Source: Microbacterium nymphoidis (GTDB lineage: Bacteria; Actinomycetota; Actinomycetes; Actinomycetales; Microbacteriaceae). Taken from it: a DNA stretch of 64,000 nt. Location of the stretch: contig NZ_JAJNOD010000001.1 in NCBI RefSeq assembly GCF_021044885.1, positions 310,001-374,000 on the forward strand, in the 5' to 3' direction. Under the pieces are notes generated by a model. That model did no database searches. It had not been told where the DNA came from and saw only the letters and a list, made by a program, of their open reading frames with translations. Of the stretch, positions 43,492 through 52,043 are shown piece after piece (positions within the stretch are counted from its first letter, which is position 1; each line of letters begins with the position of its first letter). The position numbers were made by a program, and so were the translations under genes.

Positions 43492-45413
43492 TCCTTTGTT
43501 GCGGGCGCGTCGGCGCGCCCGTCGTGGTGGGGGCGAACCGTCTCCGGTTCGACGGTGAGGGTGAGGCGGGCGGCGTGTGCGGGTGGGAGCTCCACCACGA
43601 CGGTTCCGTCGCTGACCTCGCTGGAGCGTGTGATGCTCGGGTCCCTCGGGGACGCGTATGCCTCGCTCCGGCCCGGGTACGTGCCGTGGGCCACGCCCTC
43701 CGAACGCACGGCGGTGATCCGCTGAAGGGCGAACGACGAGGCGATGACGCGCACGCGGCGCGTAGCGATCTGCGAGAGGTTGACCAGCTCCACATCCACC
43801 TCGCCGTCACCCAGACGTGTGACCAGCGCGGCGACATCGGCGGGAAGCCCGGGCCGGTGCCGATCCTCGTCCCGGTAACGCAGCGCCGTCAGCGGAAGTC
43901 CGCCGTTGTAGAGGATCTGCGGAGCACCCGAAACCAGGTGCGAGAGCACCTCGGTCACCACCGGGTTCACCCGCTGCCAGAAGTGCAGATGCACGGTTCT
44001 CGGGTCCACATCGGCGTCCGTCATCAGGGCGACTCGTCGGGCGACCTGGCCCAGTGCCATCTCCAGTGCGTGCACGGGATAGTCCGGTGCCTCACCGAGC
44101 AGGAAGCTCACCCAGGCGGCTTCGTGTCCGGCTTCGGCCTTGTCGCGGAACGCGATCACCTCGGCCGGGTCGTGGGGGAGCCCGTCCAGCAGGGTGCGCA
44201 GTCGCGCGAGATCGGACTCGTCGCGGCTGAACCACCACAGCCAGAGGGGCAGATCCAGCCGGGGAGGACCGTAGTCGAACCATCCGTCCCGGCCGTAGCG
44301 GTGCGGGACGAGCATGCCGGGACGATCGGCGTACTCGCCGTATCGCTCGCTCCAGCCGCCGGCGAGGCTGAAACCGGACTCTTCCACTGGGCCGGAGGCC
44401 GCGTGCGACATCGGGGCGTCGAGGCTCGCACGGGCGAGGTCGAGGGCGTCGGTGGACCCGGAGACGATGGCGTGGTTGATCGCGGCGATCACGGTGGCCA
44501 TGCCGATCGTCTCGAGTCCGTGCGGCCAGGTCCAGCCGTAGTGGCCGCCGTGCCAGGCGCCGTCGTGCAGACCGCCGACGCGACCATCGGGGGCGACGTT
44601 GTCCGGGATAAGGCCGTCGTTGTCAGCGGCACGGCGACGCCAGCCGTCGATGTAGCCGATCACCCACCGCGCGGTGGCCTCGTCCCCGTCGTACAGCCAC
44701 CGGTTCACCGCGAGGGTGGTCGCAGCCAGGTTCACTGCGACATCGCCCGCCGCGCGCCGCTGCATCTCCTGACCCATCCGCCGGGCGTTCTCCTCGTCGG
44801 CGAGGTCGTCCCAGGAACGGATGCCGGGCAGCGAATCCAGCGGAAGACCGTACTTGCGCATCTCGGGTTGATCCGCGCGGTACGCCTGCCATTGCGGCCC
44901 GAGCCCCGGCAGGGGGCCGAGCGACCCGTTGTGCGGCGCGCGGATGATGTTGAGCTCCGGGTCCCAGTTGCCGTGGCTCGGATCGGTGTACAGCTGCGCA
45001 AACCTCCGGGCGCGTTCGGCGAAGGCGGCATCGTCAGGGTCCGCAGCGCACAGCGCGTAGAGGAAGATGAGCGATTCACCCTGGTGGAACCAGTCATAGC
45101 CGTTCTCGTACTCATCGGTGAGCATGCCGCCTTCGGTGAGCTGGGCGGTCACCCCCTCCCAGTGGCGCTTGGCGGACGCCAGGATCTCGTCGCTGCCGCC
45201 GAGGGCGTAGAAGGTGGGCCAGTTGAAGAACGGCTCGTACAGATCGTCCACGCCGTCACGCGAGTCGAACTCCGGAGTGCGCAGCACTCGTCCGTCGGCG
45301 TCGCAGAAACGCGCGTCGAACACCCGCCACGCTTCTTCGACGGCATCGAACAGCCGCCGCTCCAGCACCGCCCAGGCGGGAATCCGCGCGAGCGGGAAGG
45401 TGAGGACGCTCAT
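43488..45413 (-). CDS. Unrecognised large glycosidase-like protein
   Basis: A 641-aa cytoplasmic protein with no signal peptide. The central part is helix-rich with many Trp and acidic motifs (NGYDWFHQGESLIF, NGSLGPLPGLGPQW, GAWHGGHYGWTWPHG, LDLPLWLWWFSRDESD), which looks like an (alpha/alpha)6 glycosidase or lyase barrel. The last 100 residues look like a beta-sandwich. I cannot assign a GH family. The start is placed at 45413, where AGGAGAAG lies 8 bases upstream; in-frame ATGs at 45437 and 45458 are alternatives. It follows the importer permeases, so it probably acts on imported oligosaccharide. Confidence 0.72.
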   Translation of the reverse strand: MSVLTFPLARIPAWAVLERRLFDAVEEAWRVFDARFCDADGRVLRTPEFDSRDGVDDLYEPFFNWPTFYALGGSDEILASAKRHWEGVTAQLTEGGMLTDEYENGYDWFHQGESLIFLYALCAADPDDAAFAERARRFAQLYTDPSHGNWDPELNIIRAPHNGSLGPLPGLGPQWQAYRADQPEMRKYGLPLDSLPGIRSWDDLADEENARRMGQEMQRRAAGDVAVNLAATTLAVNRWLYDGDEATARWVIGYIDGWRRRAADNDGLIPDNVAPDGRVGGLHDGAWHGGHYGWTWPHGLETIGMATVIAAINHAIVSGSTDALDLARASLDAPMSHAASGPVEESGFSLAGGWSERYGEYADRPGMLVPHRYGRDGWFDYGPPRLDLPLWLWWFSRDESDLARLRTLLDGLPHDPAEVIAFRDKAEAGHEAAWVSFLLGEAPDYPVHALEMALGQVARRVALMTDADVDPRTVHLHFWQRVNPVVTEVLSHLVSGAPQILYNGGLPLTALRYRDEDRHRPGLPADVAALVTRLGDGEVDVELVNLSQIATRRVRVIASSFALQRITAVRSEGVAHGTYPGRSEAYASPRDPSITRSSEVSDGTVVVELPPAHAARLTLTVEPETVRPHHDGRADAPATKE

Positions 45414-45465
45414 CGTGGGCTTCTCCTGATCCGGCATCGTGTTTGTCTCGGGGCTCATCGAGGCG

Positions 45466-46410
45466 TCATCCCTTCGTGGCACCGGCGACGAGGCCGCCGA
45501 TGATGTGGCGCTGCATGACGATGAAGAAGATCACCGCGGGTGCGATGGCCAGCAGCAGCGTCGGGAACACCGTGGTGTACGAGGTGCTGTACTGACTGAC
45601 CGCGGAGTAGACGCCCGTGGTCACCGTGTACAGCCCCGAGCTCGGCCCCAGAATGATCTGCGGGCTGACGAAGTCGTTCCATACGCTGATCGAGTTGAGC
45701 ACCATGATCGTGGCCACCACGGGGCGCATGATGGGGAAGATGCAGAGCCAGAAGGCGCGCATGCGGCCGGCGCCGTCCAGTGCTGCCGCTTCGTCGATGT
45801 CGCGCGGCACGGTTCGCAGATACGCCGCGAACAGGAAGATCGTGATGGGCAGCGTCGCGGCGGTCTCGAAAAGCAGGAATCCCGGGATCGTGTTGATCAG
45901 TCCGAGCACCCGCAGCACGAAGACCACGGGGATCAGGGTGACCTGACCGGGGATGAACATACCGGAGACGAACAGCAGGAGCAGACCCAGGTGCCATTTC
46001 GACCGTCCGCGAGCGATGACGTACGCCACCGGAGCGGACAGCAGGATACCGAAGAGGTTGACCAGCACGACGAACAACAGCGTGATCCCGTAGGCGGCCA
46101 CCACATTGAAGCGCTCGGAGGTGATCGCCGCCCAGAGGTACTCGAAAGTGAGCGTGTCGAGGGAGAACCCGAGGGGGTTGCGGATGATCTCCTGCTGCGG
46201 CTTGAACGCGTTGATGATCATGATGTACATCGGCACGAGCATCACCAGTGCGAGCACGGAGAGCACGATCCCGGTGAGCACGGTGAGCAGGCGCGGGCGA
46301 CGGATCCGTCGCGGGCCGGAACGGCCACGCCGGCGCGGGGGAGTCGTGAGCGTGCGGGTGTCCGCCGGCTCCTCGACGAGCGGCAGGGTTCCGTCAGTGA
46401 TCAGGGCCAT
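45466..46410 (-). CDS. Sugar ABC transporter permease, MalG type
   Basis: A 314-aa CUT1 permease with about six membrane segments. The EAA loop DIDEAAALDGAGRMRAFWLC lies near residue 205. A 40-residue basic N-terminus precedes the first segment, LLTVLTGIVLSVLALVM. The ATG at 46410 overlaps the stop of the MalF-type gene by one base. No ATPase gene is in this cluster. Confidence 0.92.
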   Translation of the reverse strand: MALITDGTLPLVEEPADTRTLTTPPRRRGRSGPRRIRRPRLLTVLTGIVLSVLALVMLVPMYIMIINAFKPQQEIIRNPLGFSLDTLTFEYLWAAITSERFNVVAAYGITLLFVVLVNLFGILLSAPVAYVIARGRSKWHLGLLLLFVSGMFIPGQVTLIPVVFVLRVLGLINTIPGFLLFETAATLPITIFLFAAYLRTVPRDIDEAAALDGAGRMRAFWLCIFPIMRPVVATIMVLNSISVWNDFVSPQIILGPSSGLYTVTTGVYSAVSQYSTSYTTVFPTLLLAIAPAVIFFIVMQRHIIGGLVAGATKG

Positions 46411-47336
46411 CAGTCGGCCACCTTCTTCTCGGCGCCACGGCGGGCGAGGGTGACGCCGAGCCCGAGCACGGCGGTGATGATGAGCAGGACGACGGACTGG
46501 GCAGCGCCGAGTCCCAGCTTGGCGTTCGCGAACGAGTCCTTGAGGATCTGGAACACGATGGTCTGCGTTCCAGCGGCCGGACCTCCGTCTGTGAGGGCGA
46601 GCACCACGTCGTAGACCTTCAGCAGGCCGACGAGGGTGAGCACGAGATTCACCGTGAGCACGGGAGCGATCAGCGGCACGGTCACGTTCCGGAACTGCTG
46701 CCAGGGGCTGGCTCCATCGACGGTGGCCGCCTCGTAGTACTCCGTCGGCACCGACTTGATGCCGGCGATGTAGAGGATCATGTTGAACCCGAAGTGCGAC
46801 CACACGATGGTGGCGATCACACTCGCCTTGGCGAACCCGATGTCGGTGAGGAACGGCAGCGGGCCGAGGCCGACGGCACCGAGCACGCTGTTGACCGCAC
46901 CCTGCGGGCTGAGCATCGCGGCCCAGAGGAAGCCGATGATCAGCGCGCTGATGATGTACGGGTAGAAGAAGATCGTCCGGAACACGGTGTTGGCCCGTCC
47001 CGGGCCGGAGATCAGCGCCGCGACGGCGAGTCCGAGCACGTTGCAGGCGATCGTGCCGAAGAACGCCACCACCGCGGTGAAGACGGCCGCATCGATGGTG
47101 CGCGGGTTGCGGAACGCGTGCGTGTAGTTGTCGAACCCGATGAAGGTGAAGTTGAGGCTGTAGCCGTTCCAGTTGGTGAGGCTGAGCACGAAGGCCAGGA
47201 TCATCGGCACGATGAACATCGCGAGGAAGACGAGCACGGCGGGCGCGCTCATCAGGAACCCGGGAACACGCGCGCGCCAGCGCATGGCGGGGGAGGACCG
47301 GCGCGGCGGCGCGGCGGGGCGGTCGAGTGTGACCAT
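46410..47336 (-). CDS. Sugar ABC transporter permease, MalF type
   Basis: A 308-aa CUT1 permease with about six membrane segments, starting near VPGFLMSAPAVLVFLAMF. The EAA loop EYYEAATVDGASPWQQFRNV is near residue 210. The start is 47336, with GGAG six bases upstream. It lies 52 bases after the binding-protein gene and is coupled to the MalG-type gene. Confidence 0.92.
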   Translation of the reverse strand: MVTLDRPAAPPRRSSPAMRWRARVPGFLMSAPAVLVFLAMFIVPMILAFVLSLTNWNGYSLNFTFIGFDNYTHAFRNPRTIDAAVFTAVVAFFGTIACNVLGLAVAALISGPGRANTVFRTIFFYPYIISALIIGFLWAAMLSPQGAVNSVLGAVGLGPLPFLTDIGFAKASVIATIVWSHFGFNMILYIAGIKSVPTEYYEAATVDGASPWQQFRNVTVPLIAPVLTVNLVLTLVGLLKVYDVVLALTDGGPAAGTQTIVFQILKDSFANAKLGLGAAQSVVLLIITAVLGLGVTLARRGAEKKVAD

Positions 47337-47388
47337 GGGAGGCTCCATCACGTGAGCGGGGCGCCCGGAACGCCGGGCGCCCCGAGGG

Positions 47389-48663
47389 TCATTGCGCGTT
47401 GGCGGCGAACCAGGAGTCCAGCGCACTGTTGACGTCGGCGGCGGGAGTGCCTCCGAGCAGCGCCTGGACCTGCGTGTTCAGCTCGTCCGCGTAGCCGGCG
47501 GGCATGGTGCGCTCGCCGTAGCCGTTTCCGGTGGGTGTGTAGCTGGATGCGGGAGTGTCGGACACGATCTGCAGCAGTTCCGTGGCCAGGTCGTTCATCT
47601 CGTACTCGTAGCCGTCGCGGTAGTTGCCGTCGACCTGGAGCTGGTCGACCACCGCCGCCTTGTCGGTCGCGAGGTACTCCACGACCTTGAGCGCGGCCTC
47701 CTGGTGGTCGCTGGACTTCAGGATCGAATACGGGCTGGCGATGTTCGCTCCCATCGCCGGGTTCTTCACCGACGCGTCGGCCGGCCCCGCGAAGACCCCG
47801 ATGCTGGGCGGGTTGTCCGCGTTCGCCTCGGCTGCGGCGAACCAGCTGCCCATCGGGTAGAGCGCGCTCTTGCCCGCGAGGAAGCTCTGCTCCGCATCGG
47901 GATACTTGATCCCCAGCGCGTCGGAGTTGAGGTATCCCTTCGCCACCCAGTCGGCGTACATCTCGGTGTACGCGCCGGCGGTCTTGCTGAAGGTGAGGTC
48001 ACCGGAGCTCATCTTCTGGAACCAGTCGTCGTTCTGCGCCACCACCGACGGCAGCGCCAGCGCCTGGTAGGACATCTGCGACATCCAGTCGCCGCCGGTC
48101 TGGATCGGCGTCCACCCCGCGTCCTTCAGCTTCGCGAGGTCGGCGGTGAACTCCTCGAGGTCCTTCGGCGTCTCGGTGATGCCCGCCTCCTCGAAAGCCG
48201 TCTTGTTGTAGAACCACAGACTCTGCAGCTGGATCCCGACACCCGCCATGTACTGCTTGCCATCGATCGCGTACTGCTCGGCCAGTGGGCCATTCGCGGC
48301 CCAGTCGTACGAGGACAGATCCACGAATTCCTGGGCGAGCTCCGGTGTCGGGGCCAGGGACTGGACGATATCGGGAGCGTCACCGGAGGCGAGGAGCCGG
48401 GGCAGGGCTTTTTGCACGCCATCTGCGCCGGGGCTCTGGATGATGACGTCGATGTCGGGGTTCGCGTCTTCGAACGGCTTCACCAGCGTGTTCCACCATT
48501 CCTCGGTGAGGTTGGGGGTGATGTTCACGAGCACGCGCACTTCGGTGGTGCCGCCGGCGCCCGCGTCACCGCCCTCACCGGAGGCGCCCGTGCTGCATCC
48601 GGTCAGTGCGGCCACGGCGAGCAGGGCGATGCTCGTCGTCGCCAGGGAACGTTTCTTGATCAT
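47389..48663 (-). CDS. Sugar ABC transporter substrate-binding lipoprotein (second importer)
   Basis: A 424-aa family 1 solute-binding lipoprotein. The signal is MIKKRSLATTSIALLAVAALTGC, with the lipid Cys at residue 23, followed by a Gly/Ala linker. It begins the minus-strand operon of importer, glycosidase-like protein, RraA-type protein, reductase and lactonase. The 17-bp GntR-type motif lies 52-68 bases before its start, so expression probably responds to a fucose-derived acid. The ligand is likely a fucosylated or acetylated oligosaccharide; this is inferred from neighbours. Confidence 0.93.
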   Translation of the reverse strand: MIKKRSLATTSIALLAVAALTGCSTGASGEGGDAGAGGTTEVRVLVNITPNLTEEWWNTLVKPFEDANPDIDVIIQSPGADGVQKALPRLLASGDAPDIVQSLAPTPELAQEFVDLSSYDWAANGPLAEQYAIDGKQYMAGVGIQLQSLWFYNKTAFEEAGITETPKDLEEFTADLAKLKDAGWTPIQTGGDWMSQMSYQALALPSVVAQNDDWFQKMSSGDLTFSKTAGAYTEMYADWVAKGYLNSDALGIKYPDAEQSFLAGKSALYPMGSWFAAAEANADNPPSIGVFAGPADASVKNPAMGANIASPYSILKSSDHQEAALKVVEYLATDKAAVVDQLQVDGNYRDGYEYEMNDLATELLQIVSDTPASSYTPTGNGYGERTMPAGYADELNTQVQALLGGTPAADVNSALDSWFAANAQ

Positions 48664-48714
48664 CGTCGATCCTCTCGTCTTCGAAAGCTCCGGGGGAGGA
48701 GATGAGCACGACGA

Positions 48715-48731
48715 TAATCGATAATCGGTAA
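48715..48731 (-). promoter_or_regulatory. Second copy of GntR-type operator motif
   Basis: On the minus strand the sequence reads TTACCGATTATCGATTA, identical at 16 of 17 positions to 40153-40169. It sits between the divergent importer operon and the SGNH esterase gene and could control both. The overlapping direct repeat GATAATCGATAATCG adds a second half-site. Confidence 0.65.
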
Positions 48732-48827
48732 CTGACGCAAGCATGCGTCGGAAACATCGGATCTTCGTTGCCCTCGGAGGGGGCGGAGCCGATCCGTGCC
48801 CTAGCCTGAACCCACGAAAGGACTCCC

Positions 48828-49424
48828 ATGCTCCGCATTCACTTCACCGGCGACTCGATCACCGATGCCGGGCGCGACCGCACTGATCCCGCCTCGCTGG
48901 GGGACGGCTACGTATCCCTTCTGGCGCAGGCTCCCGAGCTGGCGGATGCCCGGATCAGCAACTCCGGCATCGCGGGCAACCGGGCGATCGATCTGGTCGG
49001 TCGGTGGGAGGCGGATGTGATGTCGTCCCAGCCCGACGTGCTGTCGATCTACGTCGGCATCAACGACGTCTGGCGGCGATTCGACAGCGACGACCCCACC
49101 ACAGACGAGGAGTTCGAAGCCCACCTGCGACACCTACTCGAACGCGTGCCGGCCGGCGTGCGGGTGCTGCTGGTCGAGCCGTTCCTGCTTCCGGTGCGGG
49201 CGGAGCAGCAGGGGTGGCTGACCGAGCTCAGGGGAAAGCAGCGCGTGGTAGCGGATCTGGCGGGTCGCTTCGGCGCCCAGTGGGTGCCGTTGCAGCAGCG
49301 CCTGAGTGAGGCGGCGGGCGAGGATGCGGCCGCATGGGCACCGGACGGCGTGCACCCGTTCCCGCGCGCCTCGCGTCTCATCGCCGACGCCTGGCTGGAC
49401 GCGTACCGCCGCCTCCCGGCCTGA
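48828..49424 (+). CDS. SGNH/GDSL hydrolase (carbohydrate esterase-like)
   Basis: A 198-aa SGNH-fold esterase with all four blocks visible: GDSI (Ser10), Gly in SGIAGNR, Asn in VGINDVW near residue 86 and DGVHP with Asp173 and His176. There is no signal peptide, so it works in the cytoplasm, probably removing acetyl groups from imported oligosaccharides, in the manner of the rhamnogalacturonan- and xylan-acetylesterase branch. The start is ATG 48828 with GAAAGGAC upstream. It is divergent from the importer operon across the shared operator. A 17-bp tandem array begins at its stop codon. Confidence 0.88.
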   Translation: MLRIHFTGDSITDAGRDRTDPASLGDGYVSLLAQAPELADARISNSGIAGNRAIDLVGRWEADVMSSQPDVLSIYVGINDVWRRFDSDDPTTDEEFEAHLRHLLERVPAGVRVLLVEPFLLPVRAEQQGWLTELRGKQRVVADLAGRFGAQWVPLQQRLSEAAGEDAAAWAPDGVHPFPRASRLIADAWLDAYRRLPA

Positions 49425-49437
49425 ACTCGCTCCCGGT

Positions 49438-49522
49438 CTGGAGCTGGTCCCAGTCTGGAGCTGGTCCCGGTCTGGAGCTGGTCCCGGTCTGGAGCTGGTC
49501 CCGGTCTGGAGCCGGTCCCGGG
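49438..49522. repeat. 17-bp tandem array after SGNH esterase gene
   Basis: Five copies of CTGGAGCTGGTCCCGGT (starts at 49438, 49455, 49472, 49489 and 49506), then decaying copies to about 49545. The preceding CCTGAACTCGCTCCCGGT, which contains the esterase stop codon, aligns with the unit, so the stop region appears to be the founding copy. Confidence 0.9.
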
Positions 49523-49652
49523 CGGGAGCCGGTAACGCTGGGTGTGCTCTGCGACGGGGTGACGTGACGGCGCTTCGGCGGGGTGTGAGCGGTCTGGAGC
49601 GGTAACGCTGGCTTCCGGGCTGAATCAGGGCCGCCGGTATTACGGTGGGGGC

Positions 49653-50366
49653 ATGAGTGGGCTGGAGGAGGCGGATCTCGCCGAGCTGCACCGGCTCCAG
49701 CGCGCCGTGTACGGTCCCGGGGCCGGCGCCGACGCCGCGGATGCGCAGCAGCGGCTGCGTGAGTTGCAGTCGCCGACGTGGGAGGCGGCCCGGGCGCATG
49801 TGCGGGGTCGGGCCGCGGGCGACCTGCCCTCCACCGATCCCGGCCCCGGGGTTCTTCCCGATGGCCCGGGAGCAGAGGCGGTCGCTGTGACGCGTCGGGG
49901 CTCCCGGGCGCTGTCGCGAACAGAGCGGGTGCTCTGGGCGGGACTCGGTGCGCTGGCGGTGGCCCTGCTCACCGTCGTCGGGTTCTTCCTCGGCGCCCTC
50001 ACGGCGCCGCATCCCGACCGGGTGCTGATCCCCGTGGTCGAGGCGGCATCCGGCAGGGTGGCCCACGAAGAGGTCACCGACTATCGCGAATATGCAGCGG
50101 ATCGCATGAAGATCGGCATCGGCACGATGGCCTTCGACGGTCCGGGATTGGTGCGATGCCTGTATGTCGGAGGCCCCGACGCCGACCTGCGCACCGAGAC
50201 TCTCCTCGGCGCATGCGCGCCGGAGAGCGCCTTCGGCACGACGTGGGAGGTGGCGGGGGATCTGGGCACCGGCAGCGCGCTGTTCGGCCTGACGGTGCAG
50301 GATTCGGTTCGATTCATCGAGCGGGACTCCGGGCTTGAGGTCTGGCTGTCCGAGGCGCCGGCATGA
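49653..50366 (+). CDS. Hypothetical membrane protein, paralogue of next gene
   Basis: A 237-aa protein. Residues 1-85 are cytoplasmic and begin with a helical segment LEEADLAELHRLQRAVYG. One membrane segment follows (VLWAGLGALAVALLTVVGFFLGAL, about residues 90-113), and the rest is outside. The outer domain has RCLYVGG, LGACAPE and a final VRFIERDSGLEVWLSE, which line up with CLWFVDSG, PLCTGVRE and RISIEGDRLELWEQ in the next protein. The two probably arose by duplication. Function is unknown. GTGGGGGC precedes ATG 49653. Confidence 0.75.
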   Translation: MSGLEEADLAELHRLQRAVYGPGAGADAADAQQRLRELQSPTWEAARAHVRGRAAGDLPSTDPGPGVLPDGPGAEAVAVTRRGSRALSRTERVLWAGLGALAVALLTVVGFFLGALTAPHPDRVLIPVVEAASGRVAHEEVTDYREYAADRMKIGIGTMAFDGPGLVRCLYVGGPDADLRTETLLGACAPESAFGTTWEVAGDLGTGSALFGLTVQDSVRFIERDSGLEVWLSEAPA

Positions 50367-51355
50367 GCGCGCCGTCGCCGGAGGCGACCGGGGCAGCCTC
50401 CGCGGATGGTGCGGGGCGCGAAGGCGATGGTGCGGGGCGCGAGGGCGACGGTGCGGGGCGCCCAGGCGACGGTGCGGGGCGCCCAGGCGACGGTGCGGGG
50501 CGCGAGGGCGACGGTGCGGGGCGCCCAGGCTACGGCGGCGCATCGAGGGGTCCGGGGCGTGGCGAGGGTGGGCCCGCCCCGATCCCCGTGCGCTCGGCTG
50601 CGGGCGTTCGCGATCTCGAGCCGGACAGCGCACTCCTGCGCCGCGCGTTCGGTCCCCGGTCTGGACCCTTGGACCCCCAGGAGACGGAGGCGCTGAGGGA
50701 TGCCCTTCGTCGGCGCACGCTCGAGAGATGCGGGGTCCGCCATGACCCTCTGCGGACTCGGGAGGCTCCCGCGGCGGATCGCCCGGCCTCGGGCAGCCGC
50801 GGAGAGGCGGAGACGGTGCCCCCTCGCGCGGCACGCATGTCGTCACGCTCCGCATCGGGGGCACTGATCCGGCAGCGACTGCGAGTAGCGGCCCTCGGTG
50901 CCGTCGCCGCTGCTGCCGTCCTCGGCGTGGGCGCCGGCATCTGGGCTGCCACGCAACCACGGCCGGCGCTGGCGCTTCAAGGCACGCCGGTCGCGACCTC
51001 GGAGATCGAAGATATCCTCGATGCGCAGCCGACCGTGTTCGAGGGGTTCTCGATGACGGATGGGATGTCGTACGGGGAGGCCTACGGTCTTCGCGTGATC
51101 GGTGCGAGACTCACCAGCGCGCAGCAGCACGCCTCGCTCGATTGTCTCTGGTTCGTGGATTCCGGCGAGTTCGTGATGCCGCTGTGCACCGGCGTGCGCG
51201 AGCGCCCCGGCTATCCGCGCCTGCTCGATATCTGGCGCGACGGCGATGCGCTGGTCTGGAACCCCGCTCCGTCGGATGATCTGCGCCAGATCCGGATCTC
51301 GATCGAGGGGGACCGACTGGAACTGTGGGAACAGGCGGTCAGCGTCGCACCGTGA
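50363..51355 (+). CDS. Hypothetical membrane protein with Gly-rich heptad repeats
   Basis: A 330-aa protein whose ATG overlaps the previous stop by four bases. Residues about 15-57 are six copies of a seven-residue unit, DGAGREG or DGAGRPG. A helical DPQETEALRDALRRRTLER segment follows, then one membrane span near residue 180 (LGAVAAAAVLGVGAGIWAA) and an outer domain with CLWFVDSGEF and PLCTGVRE, likely a disulphide pair. It resembles the previous protein in layout and in the outer domain. Function is unknown. Confidence 0.75.
   Translation: MSAPSPEATGAASADGAGREGDGAGREGDGAGRPGDGAGRPGDGAGREGDGAGRPGYGGASRGPGRGEGGPAPIPVRSAAGVRDLEPDSALLRRAFGPRSGPLDPQETEALRDALRRRTLERCGVRHDPLRTREAPAADRPASGSRGEAETVPPRAARMSSRSASGALIRQRLRVAALGAVAAAAVLGVGAGIWAATQPRPALALQGTPVATSEIEDILDAQPTVFEGFSMTDGMSYGEAYGLRVIGARLTSAQQHASLDCLWFVDSGEFVMPLCTGVRERPGYPRLLDIWRDGDALVWNPAPSDDLRQIRISIEGDRLELWEQAVSVAP
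50405..50530 (+). repeat. 21-bp in-frame repeat coding DGAGR(E/P)G
   Basis: Six copies of a 21-base unit, GATGGTGCGGGGCGCGAAGGC with small variants. The length is a multiple of three, so copy changes would keep the frame. Confidence 0.9.
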
Positions 51356-51407
51356 AGAGGGCCGGCATCGGCGCACCGTGGCACGGGGTCGCAGCGCGTG
51401 ACGCGAA

Positions 51408-52043
51408 TCAGATCGTGATCGTGTCTCCCGGGTCCAGCTCGTGGAACGTGCCGCCGCCCTGTTCGGTCGCCCAGGCCAGGCGTCCGCGGTGCATGGCGCG
51501 GCCGACGGTGGACAGCGTCATGTCGTGGGTCCCGAACGCCTGGCTCGGCGCGACCTCCAGGACGAAGTCGATCGCGTCCGAGATCTTCAGCCACGGAGCC
51601 CCGAGCGGCGCGGCCAGGAGCTTCACCGGAACGCCCGGTGCCGCATAGGAATCGCCCGGGTAGTAGAAGGCATCGTCGACGAGCACCCCCACGTTGTCGA
51701 TGAGCGGGATCGAACGATGGATCTCGGCGTGCACCCCGCCGAAGAAGCGGAGCGCGAAGGGGCCCGCCTGCACCGTGTCGCCGGGTGCGACGACGGTGAT
51801 GTCGTAGCCCGCGGCCGCCGCGGCGACGCCGGCGGGGCCGAAGATCGGGATGCCGGGGTTGGTCGCGAGGATCTGGTCGAGCGTTCGCGGGCTCCAGTGA
51901 TCCTCGTGCTGATGCGTGAGCACGATCGCGGCGGTGCGCGGGATCTCCGTGAGGCTGGCGAGGAAGCTCCCCGGATCGATGATCAGCGATTCACCGTCCT
52001 TTTCGAGGGTGACCGTGGCGTGCTCGTACTTCGTGATGCGCAT
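51408..52043 (-). CDS. MBL-fold metallo-hydrolase (UlaG-like)
   Basis: A 211-aa metallo-beta-lactamase-fold hydrolase. The zinc motif THQHEDH (HxHxDH at 44-49) is complete; later ligands are His in FFGGVHAEIH, Asp in YYPGDSY and His in GTHDM. The short, compact form matches the UlaG/YtkL-like L-ascorbate-6-phosphate lactonase group and other small-molecule hydrolases, so the substrate is open. The start is 52043; a TTG at 52055 is also in frame but touches the RBS. Confidence 0.85.
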   Translation of the reverse strand: MRITKYEHATVTLEKDGESLIIDPGSFLASLTEIPRTAAIVLTHQHEDHWSPRTLDQILATNPGIPIFGPAGVAAAAAGYDITVVAPGDTVQAGPFALRFFGGVHAEIHRSIPLIDNVGVLVDDAFYYPGDSYAAPGVPVKLLAAPLGAPWLKISDAIDFVLEVAPSQAFGTHDMTLSTVGRAMHRGRLAWATEQGGGTFHELDPGDTITI

